The translations under genes and the position numbers were made by a program. From Thermicanus aegyptius DSM 12793 (GTDB lineage: Bacteria; Bacillota; Bacilli; Thermicanales; Thermicanaceae): 64,000 nucleotides of DNA. Below are positions 24,471-33,644 of the stretch, piece by piece. Every line of letters begins with the position of its first letter. Position 1 is the stretch's first letter. The notes under the pieces are model-generated. The model did not search any database and was not told the DNA's origin. It saw only the letters and a list, made by a program, of their open reading frames with translations. Location of the stretch: positions 1,184,705 to 1,248,704 of the forward strand of contig NZ_KI783301.1 of NCBI RefSeq assembly GCF_000510645.1. The letters are read 5' to 3'.

Positions 24471-25465
24471 AGCGGAATGAGGCTATTCCCTTTGAACGGG
24501 TCACCTTTACGGCGATGAATTCGGAATTTCTCCTCTTGGGAGAGAAACGGCCTGAGGTGGGGAGCGCCCTTCCTTGGCAGAGAGAGATCCGGTTATGGTT
24601 CGCCTATGTGGAGAAACACTGTTCTCGTTTTTTGCCGGATAGCGAAGTCTCTCGCCTGAATGCTGCCCCGAAGGGGACCCCCGTCCTCCTCACCGAGACC
24701 TGTTACCGGCTCTTAACGGAGGCCTGGAATTATGCGATTAAGACCAATTTTCTGTTTCATCCTTTGGTCGGCAGACGGCTGGAGGAGATCGGATATGATC
24801 GTTCCTTTGATGAGATGAGGGAATTCAATGCATCGGACTCCGTCGTAGGATCCACTGAAGACCCTTCCTCGATCCGCCCCTCCTTTTCCATTGGCCCGTC
24901 CAGCCTTACCTTTATCCCCCACATGAAGGCGGTGATCCGTCGGACCGATGAGAAGGTAGACTTGGGAGGAATCGGGAAGGGATGGAGCGTCGATCGGGCG
25001 GCCGAATGGATGATGGAAAGAGGGATTACGGCGGGTCTGGTCGATGGGGGCGGAGATATCCGCCTCTGGCATAAACCGGGTTATCGCTGGAGAATTGGGG
25101 TAGAAGATCCCCTTGATCCGGATAGGGAGAGGATGCTCCTTTTTATGGAAAAGGGGGCCGTTGCCACCTCGAGCAAAGGATATCGGTGTTGGAAGCATGA
25201 AGGGAAGACGGTGCATCACCTCCTCAATGGGAGGACGGGATGTCCGGCCAACACAGGAGTATTGCAAGCCACCGTCATCGGCGAAACGGCGGCCGAAGCG
25301 GAGGTTTTGGCGAAGGTTCTCTGCCTTTTTGATCCCGATGAAGCAAAAAGGTGGGCGGAAAAGAATTTCCCCCATCTCGCTTACATCCTCTTCGACCAAG
25401 AAAACCGGATGATCATCAGTAACAATCTTGAAAAATATGCGAAGAAAGCGGTGATATGGAAATGA
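24467..25465 (+). CDS. apbE: ApbE-like FAD:protein FMN transferase
   Basis: 332 residues. ApbE transfers FMN from FAD to Thr/Ser of exported proteins. Visible features are FTAMNSEF at the N-terminus, VDLGGIGKGWSVDRA (flavin-binding GG-GKG motif), GLVDGGGDIRLWH, VATSSKGYRCW and HHLLNGRTGCPAN, which replaces the usual HIIDPRTG motif. The C-terminal TAAEAEVLAKVLCLF is also typical. No signal peptide is evident, so it may act in the cytoplasm or be a divergent member. It is coupled to the secreted gene before it and the membrane protein after it. Confidence 0.88.
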   Translation: MKRNEAIPFERVTFTAMNSEFLLLGEKRPEVGSALPWQREIRLWFAYVEKHCSRFLPDSEVSRLNAAPKGTPVLLTETCYRLLTEAWNYAIKTNFLFHPLVGRRLEEIGYDRSFDEMREFNASDSVVGSTEDPSSIRPSFSIGPSSLTFIPHMKAVIRRTDEKVDLGGIGKGWSVDRAAEWMMERGITAGLVDGGGDIRLWHKPGYRWRIGVEDPLDPDRERMLLFMEKGAVATSSKGYRCWKHEGKTVHHLLNGRTGCPANTGVLQATVIGETAAEAEVLAKVLCLFDPDEAKRWAEKNFPHLAYILFDQENRMIISNNLEKYAKKAVIWK

Positions 25466-26142
25466 CCGAGTTGCTTTTTCAATTTTTCACCTTATTTTCA
25501 ACCTGGAATCTTATAAGAACGTTAGGGATCACGGCTTACGTTCTCTTCTTTTTGGCTCTCCTCGCCGGTACGATCTATCGTATGGAGTTAAAATTGGGAA
25601 AATGGGCGGGACTTTTTCTTTTCGTCCATCAGAATGCCGGGTGGGTTGGCTTTCTTTTCGCGTTCGCCCATGCCTTTCTTCTCCTGTTCGATACCTATCA
25701 GCCGTTTACCCTAATGGAGATCCTCATCCCCTTTTCCGCTTCCTATGAGCCGATCTGGACGGGTTTCGGCACCCTGGCCTTTTTTCTGTTGGCCATCGTC
25801 CTTTATACTTCCGATTGGATGGGTAAGATAAAGAAAAGGGTTTGGAAATGGATTCACTTCCTCGTCTTTCCCGCCTATCTTCTCTTAACCCTTCACGGGT
25901 GGATGGTGGGAACAGACACCGAGACGTTTTGGGGGATGTTTTTATACGGCGGAACGTTCGTCACCCTCTTCGCTTTTCTCCTGGTTAGGATGTTGGTCGC
26001 CCTACAGAAAAAAGGAACTTCCGTACCTGAGAAGAAACCGGGCAGAGAGAAAGGCATCCCTCCTGTCGGGAGAAGGGAACTTGAGATGAGGGCGGGTATA
26101 AAAGAAACAAAAGGAACTTCGAAAGATGGAGCAATTTCATAA
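25456..26142 (+). CDS. Ferric-reductase-like heme membrane protein
   Basis: 228 residues with about six membrane segments. Four His sit in helices, two in FVHQNAGWVGFLFAFAHAF and two in WIHFLVFPAYLLLTLHGW; the spacing fits the bis-heme pattern of the ferric reductase/YedZ-like domain. The C-terminal 35 residues are a basic, charged cytoplasmic tail. Together with ApbE and two secreted proteins it suggests a trans-membrane electron path to a flavinylated or metal-binding extracellular partner (inference). It overlaps apbE by 10 bases. Confidence 0.8.
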   Translation: MEMTELLFQFFTLFSTWNLIRTLGITAYVLFFLALLAGTIYRMELKLGKWAGLFLFVHQNAGWVGFLFAFAHAFLLLFDTYQPFTLMEILIPFSASYEPIWTGFGTLAFFLLAIVLYTSDWMGKIKKRVWKWIHFLVFPAYLLLTLHGWMVGTDTETFWGMFLYGGTFVTLFAFLLVRMLVALQKKGTSVPEKKPGREKGIPPVGRRELEMRAGIKETKGTSKDGAIS

Positions 26143-26225
26143 TATTTTCTGGGAAAAGAAACATGAAGAAAATAATGCGGGTTGGTTAGAATAAAGGAAA
26201 AGAGAGAGCGAAAGGAGCCCCGCCC

Positions 26226-26897
26226 GTGAACCGAGAACGCATGGAATACTTTCGAAAACTGCTCTTGTTGGAAAAAAGAGAACTTTTAAACCAAATGAAG
26301 CGAAACAATCGCTTCGGATTAAATAATCCTGAACAAGATCATGAATTATCCAGTCTAGATAATCATCCTGCCGATACGGCGACAGAGCTCTTTGAAAGAG
26401 AAAAGGACCTCGCATTGTTTTACCAGGCAGAAAGTTACTTGGACGAGATTGATCTCGCCATCTCCCGCATTGAACAGGGGATCTATGGCCTTTGTGAAGA
26501 ATGCGGAAGACCCATATCGGAGGAGAGGCTGGAAGTGATTCCCACAGCCCGTTTCTGCCTTGAGCACCAACGGGAGGTACGGGATGAAGTTCCAAAAGGT
26601 CGCCCCATTGAGGAGGAAGCTCTGGATCCACCTTACGGTACGAAGGAAAAGGTACGAAGAGAGCAGGCAGGCACGGATGACGAGGATATCTGGCAGATGG
26701 TGGAACATTTCGGAACCTCCGATACTCCACTCACCTATGGACGTGGGATCGAAGAATATCAGGATATGGTTGTGGAGAACGATGAACCGGTTGGATATGT
26801 GGATGAAACGGAGGGCTTTCTAGTAACCGACCTTTATGGCCGTGAGAGGGGATTTGTACGCAATCGGGCTTATGAGGAATACATGGATCAACCGTAA
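26226..26897 (+). CDS. YteA-type DksA/TraR zinc-finger protein
   Basis: 223 residues. A helical N-terminal region (about 10-75) is followed by a zinc-finger segment LCEECGRPI...FCLEH: C-x2-C-x17-C-x2-H, so the fourth ligand is His where DksA has Cys. The long C-terminal part, with EEYQDMVVENDEP and DLYGRERGF, matches the Bacillus-type YteA family (TIGR02890), linked to sporulation but not biochemically defined. GTG start with AAAGGAG upstream. It is monocistronic by appearance. Confidence 0.8.
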   Translation: MNRERMEYFRKLLLLEKRELLNQMKRNNRFGLNNPEQDHELSSLDNHPADTATELFEREKDLALFYQAESYLDEIDLAISRIEQGIYGLCEECGRPISEERLEVIPTARFCLEHQREVRDEVPKGRPIEEEALDPPYGTKEKVRREQAGTDDEDIWQMVEHFGTSDTPLTYGRGIEEYQDMVVENDEPVGYVDETEGFLVTDLYGRERGFVRNRAYEEYMDQP

Positions 26898-27292
26898 TTT
26901 TTTATCCGAAAATTCGTCAAAAGTTGAAGCGGAATGAAGGAATGCACAGGTCAGGTGGAGAATATGAATAATTAGATTCCCCTTTGTATCGGATTGTTCC
27001 ATCCCCCTCCTCTCCCTATCTACTCCTTTGCCGCCTTTGCAACATAGATGTACTATGTCCCCTATCTTGAATGGGTTTCTCGTTCGTTGATGGGTTTTTT
27101 GTCGAATAAAATCGGAATAGTTGACGTATACGCCGAAATGTCATGGGATGGGTTGAAGTTGTTCATTTTTCGCCGATTTTCGATCAGGAACAAGGTCATT
27201 ATGGGAGAAGAAAAGGATTAAGGCTACGAAGGGTTTGGGTTCCGGTACAGATCGGGATGAAAAAAGATAGAGACATAGGGGATGATGAAGAG
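26898..27292. other. Intergenic region before the nucleotidyltransferase gene
   Basis: About 395 bp without a supported gene. A short palindrome ACATAG/CTATGT is present near 27043-27059. The frame of the next gene is open from 27143, but there is no ribosome binding site at that end and its translation is not protein-like. No promoter is proposed. Confidence 0.4.
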
Positions 27293-29728
27293 ATGAAAGC
27301 GATGATCCTTGCGGGTGGAAAGGGAACTCGTCTCCGTCCCTTGACGATCCACTCCCCTAAACCGATGCTTCCTCTTCTAGGGAAACCCTGCATGGAGTAC
27401 GGTATCGATTTGTTAAAAAATCATGGGATCAAAGAAATTGGAGTAACCCTTCAATTTCTTCCCGAAGCCGTCCGCAACACGTTTTTAGACGGGGAGAAGC
27501 AACAGGTGAATCTTTATTACTTCGAAGAGAGAGAACCCCTTGGCACGGCAGGAAGCATCAAGAATGGAGAAACTTTTCTCGACGACACGTTTATCGTATT
27601 AAGTGGAGATGCATTAACCGATTTTAATCTTCAGGATGCGGTCAGGTACCATAAAGAAAAGGGAGGATCCGTTACGATACTCCTTTTCCAGGTAGATCAA
27701 CCCCTGGAGTATGGCGTGGTCATGACCGACGAGGAGGGAAAGGTGATTCGTTTCCTGGAAAAGCCCACTTGGAGTGAAGTTTTTAGCGATTGGGTCAATA
27801 CCGGAATTTATATCCTTGAACCGGAAGTTTTGCAGTGGATCGAACCGGGGGTCGAATTTGATTTTAGCAAGGACCTCTTTCCTCTATTGATGGAAAATGG
27901 AATTCCGATTTATGGATATAAGGCGAGGGGGTATTGGTCCGACATTGGAAACATCGATGCTTTTAGGCAAGCGACGTTTGATCTTTTAGAGGGGAAAGTA
28001 TCCCTTGCCCTGCCTGGAAGAGAGGTGGAACCCGGAATTTGGATGGAGGAGGGGGTTCGCCTGGATCCTGAGGTAAAGCTTATTCCTCCCGTGTTCCTCG
28101 GCAAAGATGCGGTGGTGGAAAAAGGCGCTCAATTGGGTCCTTATACCGTCTTGGGGAGAGGTACGGTGGTAGGCTCCCATTCCCAGTTGGAACGCTCTAT
28201 TTTGTTAGAAGGGGCTTATGTACAGAGGGGGGTGGAGCTTCACGGAACCGTCATCGGTAAAGGGGTGATGGTTGGTGATCATGTGTATGCGGGAGAAGGG
28301 AGCATCGTAGGGGATGGTTGCCGGATCGGCAAGAAATCCCTCATCAAATCCGGGGTGAAGATCTGGCCGGGGAAAGAAATCTCGGAGAGCGTCACACTTC
28401 ATACCTCCTTGGTTTGGGGAAAGAAGAGTACCCGACGGTTATTTGGGAAAGAAGGGATTAAAGGAATCGGCAATGTGGAGATTACCCCCGATTACGCAAG
28501 CCGCGTGGCTGCGGCCTATGCAACCCTTTTTCAAACCGGATCTACGATTCTCTTTTCATCAGGACCGGATCCTTTTTCTTCGCTGATCAAGGAATCTTTT
28601 ATTCTTGGGATACGCGCCGCGGGGATCGATGCGGTGGACCTGGGGGAGTCCATCCCTGCCGTGCTTCGCTATACCATACAGGAGTTAAAAGCAAGCGGGG
28701 GAATCCATGTCCGTTCTTGGGATGGTCAAAAAGGAGGGGACGCCCTCCATGTCCTTATTGAATTTTTTGACGCGTCGGGGCTTCCCATAGACCGAAACAG
28801 GGAAAGAAAGATTGAAAATGCCTTTTTCCAGGAGGATTACCAGCGGGCGGATGCCCGGCGCATCGGGAAAAGAAACGCTGTGATGAAGATGGGCGAAAGT
28901 TATTTAGAGGGAATGTTGGATGGGGTTCCGGTAGAGGTGATACGGGAGGATTCTTTTAAACTGGTGGCTTCCTACGATTCACCCATCACGAATCGTCTGA
29001 TGGGGGAATTGTTGGAGCGGCTCCACGTTTCCTCCCTCACCCTTTCTTCTCCAAAGGATGAAGGGTTACAACCCTTGCGGGAGGCGGTGAGGAACCATCA
29101 CGCCGATTTCGGATTCTTCCTGGGCCAAGACGGGGAAAGTCTTACGCTGATCACCGGGGAAGGAAAAGTGGTGGACCGGAATCTTCTCTATGGTTTGCAA
29201 ATGGTTTCGATCAGTCAGAACAGGGAAAATGTCCTCTTCGGTGTCCCGGTAAGCGCCCCTTCGATCTTGGAAAATTTAGCAGACGCCTTAAATGTTCGTC
29301 TGATACGAACAAAAGAAGAAAGAAGGGCTGTGATGGAAGCGTACAAAGGGAATCGTTTTTATCCCCTCTTTGACGGGATCTACACCCTTCTTCACCTGTT
29401 GGAGTATCTATCTTTGCGAAAGGCTACCCTGTCGGAATTGATTGATCTCATCCCCCATTTTCACATGGCCAGGGAGGAGGCTTTTTGTCCCTGGGAAGAG
29501 AAGGGCAGAGTGATGCGCCGATTTATGGAAGAAATCAAAGGGAAAAAGGTTGAATTGTTAGATGGGATCAAGGTGTATGACGAAGGTGGATGGGTCCTGG
29601 TTCTCCCCGATCTGGAGGAACCTATTTTCCGGGTGGTCAGTCAAGCACGCTCGGAGGAAGATGCCATCCGTATGGTAAAAAAGATCAGGGGGCAAATCGA
29701 ATTCTTCCTTTCTCGGGATGTTTCATGA
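27293..29728 (+). CDS. Sugar-1-phosphate nucleotidyltransferase with degenerate phosphohexomutase domain
   Basis: 811 residues. The N-terminal domain (about 1-235) is a GMPP/RmlA-type nucleotidyltransferase with MILAGGKGTRLRPLT, KPMLPLLGKP and LSGDALTDF. Left-handed beta-helix hexapeptide repeats follow (about 250-370). The C-terminal part (about 385-811) resembles phosphomannomutase, but where active enzymes have the TASHNP phosphoserine loop it reads GGIHVRSWDGQ, so mutase activity is doubtful. This fusion is known in Firmicutes and actinobacteria as a mannose-1-phosphate guanylyltransferase-like protein. ATG 27293 is chosen because the conserved domain starts there. It may supply activated sugar for the cell surface; a link to the exopolysaccharide operon is possible only. 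Confidence 0.85.
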   Translation: MKAMILAGGKGTRLRPLTIHSPKPMLPLLGKPCMEYGIDLLKNHGIKEIGVTLQFLPEAVRNTFLDGEKQQVNLYYFEEREPLGTAGSIKNGETFLDDTFIVLSGDALTDFNLQDAVRYHKEKGGSVTILLFQVDQPLEYGVVMTDEEGKVIRFLEKPTWSEVFSDWVNTGIYILEPEVLQWIEPGVEFDFSKDLFPLLMENGIPIYGYKARGYWSDIGNIDAFRQATFDLLEGKVSLALPGREVEPGIWMEEGVRLDPEVKLIPPVFLGKDAVVEKGAQLGPYTVLGRGTVVGSHSQLERSILLEGAYVQRGVELHGTVIGKGVMVGDHVYAGEGSIVGDGCRIGKKSLIKSGVKIWPGKEISESVTLHTSLVWGKKSTRRLFGKEGIKGIGNVEITPDYASRVAAAYATLFQTGSTILFSSGPDPFSSLIKESFILGIRAAGIDAVDLGESIPAVLRYTIQELKASGGIHVRSWDGQKGGDALHVLIEFFDASGLPIDRNRERKIENAFFQEDYQRADARRIGKRNAVMKMGESYLEGMLDGVPVEVIREDSFKLVASYDSPITNRLMGELLERLHVSSLTLSSPKDEGLQPLREAVRNHHADFGFFLGQDGESLTLITGEGKVVDRNLLYGLQMVSISQNRENVLFGVPVSAPSILENLADALNVRLIRTKEERRAVMEAYKGNRFYPLFDGIYTLLHLLEYLSLRKATLSELIDLIPHFHMAREEAFCPWEEKGRVMRRFMEEIKGKKVELLDGIKVYDEGGWVLVLPDLEEPIFRVVSQARSEEDAIRMVKKIRGQIEFFLSRDVS

Positions 29729-29745
29729 AAAAATGGTGATTAAGG

Positions 29746-29773
29746 AGAGGGAGCATGGGCCCCCTCTTTTTTT
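29746..29773 (+). terminator. Terminator after the nucleotidyltransferase gene
   Basis: AGAGGG pairs with CCCTCT around AGCATGGGCCC, followed by seven T residues. Confidence 0.85.
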
Positions 29774-29984
29774 ATGATGAACTGCCCCATTTGTGCGGCG
29801 GATGTAGGGAATTGAATCCTTTGATCATTTGGATTACACTTGTCTTAGCGGTGAAAAATCTTTCTTTTTTTTTATTTTTGATGAATATTTGTTGAGGTAT
29901 GCAGGAATTTTGGTGAAAATCGTAGAAATGATAATGTAAGAAAGAAAGGATCTCGCAAATATTTCGGATTAAGGACGGAACTCT
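29774..29984. other. Upstream region of the PAS-GGDEF-EAL gene
   Basis: A+T-rich, with no gene and no match to a c-di-GMP riboswitch core. A TGATAATG motif at about 29928-29935 may be a -10 element, but no -35 is convincing. Confidence 0.35.
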
Positions 29985-31994
29985 ATGGACCTTCAAACCT
30001 TTCGCGAAACCATACAAAATGTGCAGCATTTAATCTTTCGGGCCGATCGGCAAGGGGATTCCTATTATCTCACTTTTTTCGAAGGCTTGTTGGCAAGGGA
30101 TCTCGGGCTTAGTACGGAAAAAGTAGCTGGAGTTTCTTATCACACCGTATTCCCCCAATATGAAAAGCAATTTAATGAAGTGCGGGCCCGTGTGGAGAAG
30201 GGCTTGGCTACCCAGATTGAATTAGAGCATAACGGTCGTACCTATCGGGTTTTTTTTAATCCCTTGATCGAAGGAGATCAGGTAAAAGCGATCGTTGGCA
30301 TCGCGGAGGAGGTGACCCACCTTCGCCATCTGGAACAGGAAGTGAAGGAGAAAGAGTATCTCTTTGCAAAACTCTATCAAGAGGGGATTCTCATTCAGCA
30401 AAATGGACAGATTGTGAATGCGAATCAGCAGGCTGAGCATCTCTTTGGTTATTCCTTAGAGGAATTAAAGAAGATCAACCCTCTTCGACTGATGTCGAAA
30501 GAATCGAGGCCCCTTTTTTTCGAGAAGATAAAGAAGGGGGAAGAGGAGACTTTTGAGGTCACCATCCTTCGGAAGGATGGCACCTCTTTACCTGTGGAAG
30601 TTTCCATGAAGAATGGAACGTATAGGAATTCGAAAGCCATCATTTCGATTTTTAGGGATTTAACCGAGCGAAAGCAGAAAGAGGAGATGATCCGCCAGCT
30701 CGCCTATTATGATCCTTTGACCCAGTTTCCTAATCGCTTTCTCTTTCTCGAAAGACTTAATCAAGAAATTTCATTTACGAAGGAAAAAAAGGGTCGCATT
30801 GCGCTCATTCTGTTTGATATCGACCGCTTTAAATACATTAACGATACGCTGGGGCACACCATTGGAGATCAGGTGTTGCAAGAGGCGGGTAAGCGAATCA
30901 ATGAAGCGGTGAATGGGGATCATCTCGTCGCCAGATTGGGTGGGGATGAGTTTGCCCTCTTCATTACAGGTATTGAGGAATCGGTGAAGCTAACCCAACT
31001 CATCGAGCGGATTCGGGAACACTTTTCCCAACCTTTCCTGCTTCGCGGGCAAGAATATTATTTTACGGTAAGCATGGGAGTTAGCCTTTATCCCGAAGAC
31101 GGAACCGATGCCGAAACAATGTTGAAGAATGCGGATACGGCGCTCTTCCGGGCCAAAGAACAGGGGAGAAACACCTATCAGTTTTATACCTCTTCCATGT
31201 ATACGGAAGCTTTTCAGCGTCTCGTCCTTGAGAATCATCTGCGCAGGGCGTTGGAGAATGGTGAGTTTACCCTTTTTTACCAACCTCTCGTCGATGTCTC
31301 TACCGGAAAAATTACTGGCGTAGAGGCATTAATCCGCTGGCAGCATCCTGAGTTGGGGATCATCTCACCGGGGGAATTTATCCCCGTAGCCGAAGAGACC
31401 GGACTGATCATTCCCATCGGAGATTGGGTTTTAACGACCGCCTGTAAAAAGGCAAATGAGTGGATCCATGCAGGCTTTCCTCCGCTGCGCCTCAATGTGA
31501 ATCTATCTGCCCGCCAGTTTCAGCAGCCGGATTTCATCGACCGGATCCGGGGGATTTTGAAGGAGACAGGTTTTCCTCCACAATATCTGGTCATCGAGCT
31601 GACGGAGAGCATTATTATGCAGAATGCGGAAGTAAATGCATTACGTCTCCAAAAATTGAAGGAAATGGGCGTTATGATCGCCATCGATGATTTCGGAACA
31701 GGGTACTCTTCTTTAAGTTATCTCAGGCAGCTTCCCATCGATACGTTAAAAATCGACAGCTCTTTCGTTTGGGAAATCTCCAACAGCTCGGATGATCGAG
31801 TGATCGCCTCGGCGGTCATCTCACTCGCCAAGAGCCTTCAGTTGAAGGTCGTGGCGGAAGGGGTGGAAACAGCGGAGCAAGCGGAGTTCCTTCAGAAGAA
31901 CGGCTGCTATGAGATGCAGGGATATCTATTTAGCAGACCGCTTCCGGATCAAAAGATGGAGGAGATGTTTAAAGCAAAAGGGGAATACTTTTAA
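29985..31994 (+). CDS. PAS-PAS-GGDEF-EAL c-di-GMP signalling protein
   Basis: 669 residues, no membrane segment. Two PAS-like regions (about 8-110 and 122-228) precede a GGDEF domain (about 235-400) with intact RLGGDEF (319-323) and an EAL domain (about 410-665) with EALIRW (447-449), ELTES, DDFGTGYSSL, and LKIDSSFV. Both catalytic motifs look intact, so it may synthesise and/or degrade c-di-GMP. The four residues five positions before GGDEF are NGDH, not RxxD, so the product-inhibition I-site is missing. AAGGA lies eight bases before the ATG. It is the only gene in the window with an intact c-di-GMP turnover motif, which matters for the Pel-like operon downstream. Confidence 0.92.
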   Translation: MDLQTFRETIQNVQHLIFRADRQGDSYYLTFFEGLLARDLGLSTEKVAGVSYHTVFPQYEKQFNEVRARVEKGLATQIELEHNGRTYRVFFNPLIEGDQVKAIVGIAEEVTHLRHLEQEVKEKEYLFAKLYQEGILIQQNGQIVNANQQAEHLFGYSLEELKKINPLRLMSKESRPLFFEKIKKGEEETFEVTILRKDGTSLPVEVSMKNGTYRNSKAIISIFRDLTERKQKEEMIRQLAYYDPLTQFPNRFLFLERLNQEISFTKEKKGRIALILFDIDRFKYINDTLGHTIGDQVLQEAGKRINEAVNGDHLVARLGGDEFALFITGIEESVKLTQLIERIREHFSQPFLLRGQEYYFTVSMGVSLYPEDGTDAETMLKNADTALFRAKEQGRNTYQFYTSSMYTEAFQRLVLENHLRRALENGEFTLFYQPLVDVSTGKITGVEALIRWQHPELGIISPGEFIPVAEETGLIIPIGDWVLTTACKKANEWIHAGFPPLRLNVNLSARQFQQPDFIDRIRGILKETGFPPQYLVIELTESIIMQNAEVNALRLQKLKEMGVMIAIDDFGTGYSSLSYLRQLPIDTLKIDSSFVWEISNSSDDRVIASAVISLAKSLQLKVVAEGVETAEQAEFLQKNGCYEMQGYLFSRPLPDQKMEEMFKAKGEYF

Positions 31995-32018
31995 ATGATG
32001 ATGAACCGGAGGGTTTTT

Positions 32019-32498
32019 ATGTTCTATTACATCCTGTTAGCTCTCCTTGTTTTTCTCCTGGATCAGGGATCAAAATGGATGGTGGTACATTTCATGAATT
32101 ATGGGGATACCATCCCCCTTTGGCCCGGAGTCTTTCACATTACCTCCCACCGGAATGCAGGGGCTGCCTTCGGCATTTTACAGAATCAGCGGGGACTATT
32201 TCTCCTCATCACCGTGGTGGTGGTCGTAGGAATCGTGGCGGTTCTTTGGCGGTTAAAGGGGAAAAATCCCCTCTTGTCCGTCGCCTTGTCCCTCGTCTTG
32301 GGGGGAGCGCTGGGAAATTTTCTCGATCGGCTTGTTGCAGGGGAAGTGGTTGATTTCCTCGATTTTCGACTCATTCACTATCCCATTTTTAACTTGGCCG
32401 ACTCCAGCATTGTGATCGGAGTGGGGTTGATCCTTTTTGATTCTCTTTTTTCCGGCGGGCGGAGGAAAAATGAGAAAGAAGAGGAGCCGGTAAACTAG
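32019..32498 (+). CDS. lspA: Lipoprotein signal peptidase (signal peptidase II)
   Basis: 159 residues with four membrane segments. LspA cleaves lipidated prolipoproteins before the modified Cys. The two catalytic Asp are in NFLDRLVAGEVVDF and FNLADSSI, and HRNAGAAFGIL is the conserved motif near the first loop. ATG 32019 is preferred because CGGAGGG lies five bases upstream; an earlier ATG sits immediately after the stop of the preceding gene. It should serve the two lipoproteins seen in this window. It is followed by a RluD-type gene, the usual Bacillus order lspA-ylyB, which precedes the pyr operon in Bacillus; here 18 kb are inserted. Confidence 0.93.
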   Translation: MFYYILLALLVFLLDQGSKWMVVHFMNYGDTIPLWPGVFHITSHRNAGAAFGILQNQRGLFLLITVVVVVGIVAVLWRLKGKNPLLSVALSLVLGGALGNFLDRLVAGEVVDFLDFRLIHYPIFNLADSSIVIGVGLILFDSLFSGGRRKNEKEEEPVN

Positions 32499-32555
32499 CT
32501 CGCCGGGATGTGAACTTCAGCAGTTTTTGAAGGGGATTACTCTTTATGCGATAGG

Positions 32556-33494
32556 ATGGATGGTTTTTCGATGACCCATGAACAAATGGAACCGTATTTC
32601 TTTTTGGTGGAGGAAGGGGAGGAAGGGGAGCGGATTGACCGGTATCTGGCCGAGCAGGAGGAGGGTTGGAGCCGCAGCCAGATCCAAACGTGGTTGAAAG
32701 AGGAAAGGGTGACGGTGAACGGCGCAAAGGTAAAGGCAAATTACCGCCTATCCGGGGGAGACCAGATTTCCCTTCAGATTCCTCCACCGACGGAATTACA
32801 GGTGGAACCTGAGGCGATTCCATTGGAGATCATCTATGAAGATAGGGATTTGGTGGTGGTAAACAAGCCCAGGGGGATGGTAGTCCATCCTGCCCCCGGA
32901 AATTTTTCCGGAACTCTGGTCAATGCGCTTCTTTATCATTGTAAGGATCTCTCCGGCATTAACGGGATTCTTCGCCCCGGCATCGTCCATCGCATCGACA
33001 AGGAGACGTCAGGCCTTTTGGTGGTGGCGAAAAGCGACCGGGCTCATCTAGGATTAATGGCTCAACTAAAAGAACATGCCATGGAGCGAAGCTATTTGGC
33101 GGTGGTGAACGGCCATTTTCCCCATCGGTTAGGAACGGTGGATGCGCCGATCGGACGCGACCCGAAAGATCGGAAGAAGATGGCGGTGGTGTTATCGGGG
33201 AAACGGGCGGTGACCCATTTTTCCGTATTGGAAGAAATGCCGAAGCACACTTTGTTGAGATGCAGGCTGGAAACAGGACGTACCCATCAGATCCGCGTCC
33301 ACATGTCCTACATCGGCCACCCCATTGTGGGTGACCCTAAATATGGAAAAGGGGAAAACTACGGTATGGAAGGGCAGGCCCTTCATGCGGCTACCCTTGG
33401 GTTTAACCATCCGGTTACCGGGAAATCTCTTCATTTTGAGGTCCCGTTGCCGGAAGATATGGAGAAGCTGTTGGAAAGGTTGAGGAGCATGTAG
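32556..33494 (+). CDS. RluD-type 23S rRNA pseudouridine synthase
   Basis: 312 residues. An S4 RNA-binding domain (about 22-80) with ERIDRYLAEQ and TVNGAKVKANYRLSGGD precedes the pseudouridine synthase domain. The catalytic Asp is in RPGIVHRIDKETSGLLVVAK, and LETGRTHQIRVHM is the conserved motif III. This matches B. subtilis YlyB in sequence and neighbour (lspA). The start is uncertain: ATG 32556 or ATG 32571, neither with an ideal site. It ends at the terminator at 33530. Confidence 0.92.
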   Translation: MDGFSMTHEQMEPYFFLVEEGEEGERIDRYLAEQEEGWSRSQIQTWLKEERVTVNGAKVKANYRLSGGDQISLQIPPPTELQVEPEAIPLEIIYEDRDLVVVNKPRGMVVHPAPGNFSGTLVNALLYHCKDLSGINGILRPGIVHRIDKETSGLLVVAKSDRAHLGLMAQLKEHAMERSYLAVVNGHFPHRLGTVDAPIGRDPKDRKKMAVVLSGKRAVTHFSVLEEMPKHTLLRCRLETGRTHQIRVHMSYIGHPIVGDPKYGKGENYGMEGQALHAATLGFNHPVTGKSLHFEVPLPEDMEKLLERLRSM

Positions 33495-33529
33495 GATAAA
33501 AGAAAACATGAGGGCCTCGGGTATTGAAT

Positions 33530-33555
33530 GCCAAGAGAACACGCTTGGCGTTTTT
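33530..33555 (+). terminator. Terminator after the RluD-type gene
   Basis: GCCAAG pairs with CTTGGC around AGAACACG, followed by GTTTTT. Confidence 0.8.
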
Positions 33556-33570
33556 CATGCTATAAGTAAA

Positions 33571-33610
33571 GCTGCCCCAACAGGGTAGGAATCATCCCTT
33601 TTGAGGCAGC
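33571..33610 (-). terminator. Possible terminator of the YtrA-regulated ABC operon
   Basis: GCTGCC and GGCAGC pair, with an inner GGGAT/ATCCC-type stem; the T-run on the minus strand is short (TTTACTTAT). Weak by sequence, but well placed 35 bp after the permease stop. Confidence 0.5.
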
Positions 33611-33644
33611 CATCATTTTCAACCGCCATGATCTTTGATATTCT

